From positions 1 through 8,326 of the forward strand of contig DATEQV010000220.1 in the NCBI GenBank assembly GCA_035272265.1: a DNA stretch of 8,326 nucleotides, written 5' to 3'. Positions within the stretch are counted from its first letter, which is position 1; each line of letters begins with the position of its first letter. Positions 5,949-8,326 of the stretch are shown here, piece by piece. The stretch is from Acidisphaera sp035272265 (lineage in GTDB: Bacteria; Pseudomonadota; Alphaproteobacteria; Acetobacterales; Acetobacteraceae). The notes under the pieces were generated by a model that saw only the letters and a program-made list of their open reading frames with translations, had not been told where the DNA came from and made no database searches. Position numbers and translations under genes: made by a program.

Positions 5949-5994
5949 TTGCGCTACCGCATCGCCTGTTGTGCGCGTTTGCGCTAACCGCATC
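5949..5994 (+). promoter_or_regulatory. Direct repeat pair upstream of zapE, possible regulator site
   Basis: TTGCGCTACCGCATC (5949-5963) and TTGCGCTAACCGCATC (5979-5994) differ by one inserted A and start 30 bases apart, about three helical turns. The second copy ends five bases before the zapE ATG. Tandem half-sites on one DNA face are typical of transcription-factor binding, but no known consensus was matched. The 14 bases of copy 1 at 5952-5965 recur inverted at 7268-7281, upstream of mdh. Confidence 0.4.
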
Positions 5995-5999
5995 TGTCG

Positions 6000-7157
6000 A
6001 TGGACGCGCCACTCCCTGATCCGTTGCTCAGAGAAGGTCCGCTTCCCGCGTTCCGCGCCCGTGTGGCTGCGGGCCTGCTGAATCCCGATCCCGAACAGGC
6101 GGCGGCTGCCGAGCGGCTGCAGGACCTGTGGGCGAAGCTGCGCGGCTACGACCCGCCGCCGCGCCCGCCCGAGGGCGGCCTGTTGTCGCGGCTGCTCCGC
6201 CGCAAGAAGGTCGACGAGGCCGAGGAGCGGCCGAGCGGGCTCTACCTCGTCGGCGAGGTCGGCCGCGGCAAATCGATGCTGATGGACCTGTTCTTTGCTT
6301 CAGCCGACGTGCCACGCAAGCTGCGCATCCACTTCCACCGCTTCATGCAGCAGGCGCACGGCGCCTTTCACACCATGCGGCGGTCCAATCCGAATCTCGC
6401 CGATCCAATTCCCGCCCTGGCCGACCGAATCACGACCCAGGCGGCGCTGCTGTGCTTCGACGAGTTCCAGGTCAACGACATCGCCGACGCGATGATCCTC
6501 GGCCGCCTGTTCGAGGCTTTGTTCGAGCGCGGCGTCGTCGTGGTGGCGACGTCAAACACGGCGCCAGACGACCTGTTCGCCGGCCAGCCGGGGCGGGACG
6601 CCTTCCTGCCGTTCATCGCGCTGCTGAAATCGAAGCTGGACGTGCTGACGCTGGATGGCGGGCGGGACTACCGCCGCAACCGCATCCTTGGGATGCAGAC
6701 TTGGCTGGTGCCGGCGGATGAGCGTGCTCGCCGCGTGCTGGACGAGGCATTCGGCATGCTGTCGGAGGGCGCCCCACAGCGTCCCGAGCGGCTGTTCGTC
6801 ATGGGCCGCACGCTCGACGTGCCGCGCGCCGCGGATGGCGTGGCACGGTTCAGCTTCGAGGAGCTGTGCGGCCGGCCGCTGGGTCCGGGCGACTACCTTG
6901 CGTTGGCGACGCATTTCCGCGCCCTGGTGCTGGACGACGTGCCGCGCCTGTCGCCGGCCAACTATGACGAGGCGCGACGGTTCATCACGCTGATCGACAC
7001 GCTCTACGATCACCGTGTGAAGCTCGTCGCTTCGGCCGACGCCCTTCCCGACCAGCTCTACGAGACCGGCGAGGGCGCCAAGGCGTTCGAACGCACGGCA
7101 TCGCGCCTCGAGGAGATGCAGAGCGAGGAATGGCTGGCCTTGCCGCACCTGACCTGA
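6000..7157 (+). CDS. zapE: Cell division protein ZapE / AFG1-like ATPase
   Basis: This 385-aa protein is an AFG1/LACE1-type P-loop ATPase. The bacterial members are called ZapE, described in E. coli as an FtsZ-interacting division protein; the mitochondrial homologue is linked to protein quality control. Walker A is GEVGRGKS (85-92, Lys91), Walker B is LCFDEF (Asp154, Glu155) within the family signature FDEFQVNDIADAMILGRLFEAL, and SNTAPDDLF is the sensor-1 region. Near the C-terminus, FITLIDTLYDHRVKL and FERTASRLEEMQSEEWL are conserved family segments. Length is normal. The ATG at 6000 has no clear Shine-Dalgarno; a GTG at 6063 is the only other plausible start and is no better. It is followed by mdh after 194 bases, a linkage common in alphaproteobacteria. 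It is probably cytoplasmic or membrane-associated; no transmembrane segment is seen. Confidence 0.95.
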   Translation: MDAPLPDPLLREGPLPAFRARVAAGLLNPDPEQAAAAERLQDLWAKLRGYDPPPRPPEGGLLSRLLRRKKVDEAEERPSGLYLVGEVGRGKSMLMDLFFASADVPRKLRIHFHRFMQQAHGAFHTMRRSNPNLADPIPALADRITTQAALLCFDEFQVNDIADAMILGRLFEALFERGVVVVATSNTAPDDLFAGQPGRDAFLPFIALLKSKLDVLTLDGGRDYRRNRILGMQTWLVPADERARRVLDEAFGMLSEGAPQRPERLFVMGRTLDVPRAADGVARFSFEELCGRPLGPGDYLALATHFRALVLDDVPRLSPANYDEARRFITLIDTLYDHRVKLVASADALPDQLYETGEGAKAFERTASRLEEMQSEEWLALPHLT

Positions 7158-7236
7158 ACAGGTCGATCCTGGCGGAGCGGGAGGCCCAGGGACGGGGTTT
7201 CACCCACAGTCTCAACCGGATTTCGCACGACGTGAC

Positions 7237-7253
7237 GGCGATCAGGCATCGCC
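7237..7253 (+). terminator. Small hairpin after zapE, weak terminator candidate
   Basis: GGCGAT (7237-7242), loop CAGGC, ATCGCC (7248-7253) form a perfect 6-bp stem followed by TTGT. It lies 80 bases after the zapE stop and about 100 before mdh. The T-tract is only minimal, so it may equally be a chance structure, or zapE and mdh may be co-transcribed. Confidence 0.25.
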
Positions 7254-7282
7254 TTGTCGCCCCTGGTGCGATGCGGTAGCGA
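7254..7282 (+). promoter_or_regulatory. Candidate mdh promoter
   Basis: TTGTCG (7254-7259) followed after 17 bases by TAGCGA (7277-7282) is a loose sigma-70-type arrangement, giving a leader of about 60 bases before the mdh ATG. The -35 matches four of six consensus bases and the -10 only two, so confidence is low. The -10 overlaps GCGATGCGGTAGCG (7268-7281), the inverted copy of the motif found upstream of zapE. Confidence 0.25.
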
Positions 7283-7351
7283 ACGCGTCGTCCCTCCGGC
7301 GGGCCGGGCGCCACGGCGGGACCGCTTGCCCCTTCGCCCGCGAGGATCACC

Positions 7352-8320
7352 ATGGCCCGCAGCAAGATCGCCCTCATCGGCGCCGGCAATATCGGCGGAA
7401 CCCTCGCGCATCTGATCGGCCTGAAGGAACTGGGCGATGTCGCGCTGTTCGACGTCTTCGGCGGGGTCGCGGCGGGCAAGGCGCTCGACCTCATGCAGTC
7501 CGGCCCGGTCGACGGGTTCGACTCGCTGATGACCGGCGGCTCGGACTACGCCGCCATCGCCGGGTCCGATGTGGTGATCGTCACCGCCGGCTTCCCGCGC
7601 CAGCCGGGCATGTCGCGCGACGACCTGATCGGCAAGAACGCCGGCGTGATCGCCCAGGTGGCCGACGGCATCAAGGCGCACTGCCCCGACGCATTCGTGA
7701 TCGTCATCACCAACCCGCTCGATGCGATGGTGTGGGTGATGCAGCTCAAGTCCGGACTGCCGCACAACAAGGTGGTCGGCATGGCGGGCGTCCTGGACTC
7801 CAGCCGCTTCCGCCTGTTCCTCGCGCACGAGTTCAACGTCTCCGTCGAGGACATCACCGCCTTCGTGCTCGGCGGCCACGGCGACACGATGGTGCCGCTG
7901 GTGCGCTACTCCACCGTCGCCGGCATCCCGGTGCCCGACCTGATCAAGATGGGCTGGACGACAAAGGAGAAGATCGACGCGATCTGCACCCGCACCGCCA
8001 ACGGCGGCGGCGAGATCGTCAAGCTGCTCGAGAAGGGCAGCGCCTTCTACGCGCCCGCGGCCAGTGCCATCGCGATGGCCGAGAGCTACCTGCTCGACAA
8101 GAAGCGCGTGCTCCCGTGCGCGGCCTACCTGACCGGCCAGTACGGCATCGACGGCCTGTATATCGGCGTGCCGGTAGTGATCGGCGCGGGCGGCGTGGAG
8201 CGCATCGTCGAGATCGAGCTCGCCGGCAAGGATCGCGAAGCCTTCGACAAGTCGGTCGGCACGGTGCAGGGTCTGGTCGACGCCTGCAAGAAGATCGCGC
8301 CCGACCTGCTCGGCCGCTGA
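7352..8320 (+). CDS. mdh: Malate dehydrogenase, NAD-dependent, LDH-like type
   Basis: Mdh (322 aa) reversibly oxidises malate to oxaloacetate with NAD+ in the cytoplasmic TCA cycle. The N-terminal dinucleotide fold shows GAGNIGG (10-16), and Asp34 at the end of the second strand indicates preference for NAD over NADP. The substrate loop FPRQPGMSRDD has Arg83, the malate-specific arginine where lactate dehydrogenases carry Gln, and Arg89. LDSSRFR gives catalytic Asp149 and substrate-binding Arg152, and GGHGDTMVPL gives the proton-relay His176. All catalytic residues are present and the length is typical of the LDH-like bacterial Mdh group. GAGG at 7341-7344 precedes the ATG at good spacing. 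The window ends six bases after the stop; in relatives sucC and sucD often follow, but that cannot be seen here. Confidence 0.98.
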   Translation: MARSKIALIGAGNIGGTLAHLIGLKELGDVALFDVFGGVAAGKALDLMQSGPVDGFDSLMTGGSDYAAIAGSDVVIVTAGFPRQPGMSRDDLIGKNAGVIAQVADGIKAHCPDAFVIVITNPLDAMVWVMQLKSGLPHNKVVGMAGVLDSSRFRLFLAHEFNVSVEDITAFVLGGHGDTMVPLVRYSTVAGIPVPDLIKMGWTTKEKIDAICTRTANGGGEIVKLLEKGSAFYAPAASAIAMAESYLLDKKRVLPCAAYLTGQYGIDGLYIGVPVVIGAGGVERIVEIELAGKDREAFDKSVGTVQGLVDACKKIAPDLLGR

Positions 8321-8326
8321 TCTCGT

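Noticed and set aside
7151..7164. Palindrome GACCTGAACAGGTC at the zapE stop codon
   Set aside because: The perfect 6-base arms have only a 2-base centre and overlap the coding end; it may be chance and no function can be supported.
7058..7879. A 273-codon minus-strand open frame across the end of zapE and the first half of mdh
   Set aside because: It overlaps two certain genes and has no domain or supported start.
1..8326. A wholly new defence, mobile or biosynthetic system
   Set aside because: No transposase, integrase, CRISPR repeats, toxin-antitoxin pair, restriction genes or biosynthetic cluster was seen. Most genes are standard TCA-cycle or housekeeping families.

Overview
The window is about 8.3 kb of very GC-rich DNA whose gene content and order point to an alphaproteobacterium. 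Rhodospirillales, perhaps near the Acetobacteraceae, is my best guess from the look of the Sdh, ZapE and Mdh proteins; no database search was possible. Most of it is a TCA-cycle locus: a complete sdhCDAB operon (439-3984, + strand), then after an interruption zapE (6000-7157, +) and malate dehydrogenase mdh (7352-8320, +). The window stops a few bases after mdh, where related genomes often continue with sucCD/sucAB.

Layout: (1) 3-56, the last codons of an unidentified + strand gene. (2) 57-438, an intergenic region with a large imperfect palindrome (235-298) and a weak candidate promoter in front of sdhC. (3) 439-3984, sdhC, sdhD, sdhA and sdhB, tightly packed; sdhC and sdhD overlap at the stop/start. 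(4) 3991-4010, a perfect hairpin filling the gap between convergent genes. (5) 4011-5828, three genes on the minus strand: a DJ-1/PfpI (isonitrile-hydratase-like) protein, a 2-oxoglutarate/Fe(II) dioxygenase, and a small secreted cysteine-containing protein of unknown function. Hairpins lie between these genes, so they may be separate transcription units. (6) 5829-5999, a divergent intergenic region with a short direct repeat just upstream of zapE. (7) zapE. (8) 7158-7351, the mdh leader. (9) mdh.

Function: SdhCDAB oxidises succinate to fumarate and passes electrons to quinone. Mdh oxidises malate to oxaloacetate; fumarase is not in the window. ZapE is a P-loop ATPase that commonly sits beside mdh in alphaproteobacteria. 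The minus-strand block looks like accessory material between the two TCA parts. I see no mobile element, CRISPR array, tRNA or rRNA, and no convincing evidence of a wholly new system. The most open items are the palindrome upstream of sdhC, the small secreted protein, the unassigned dioxygenase, and the repeats flanking zapE.
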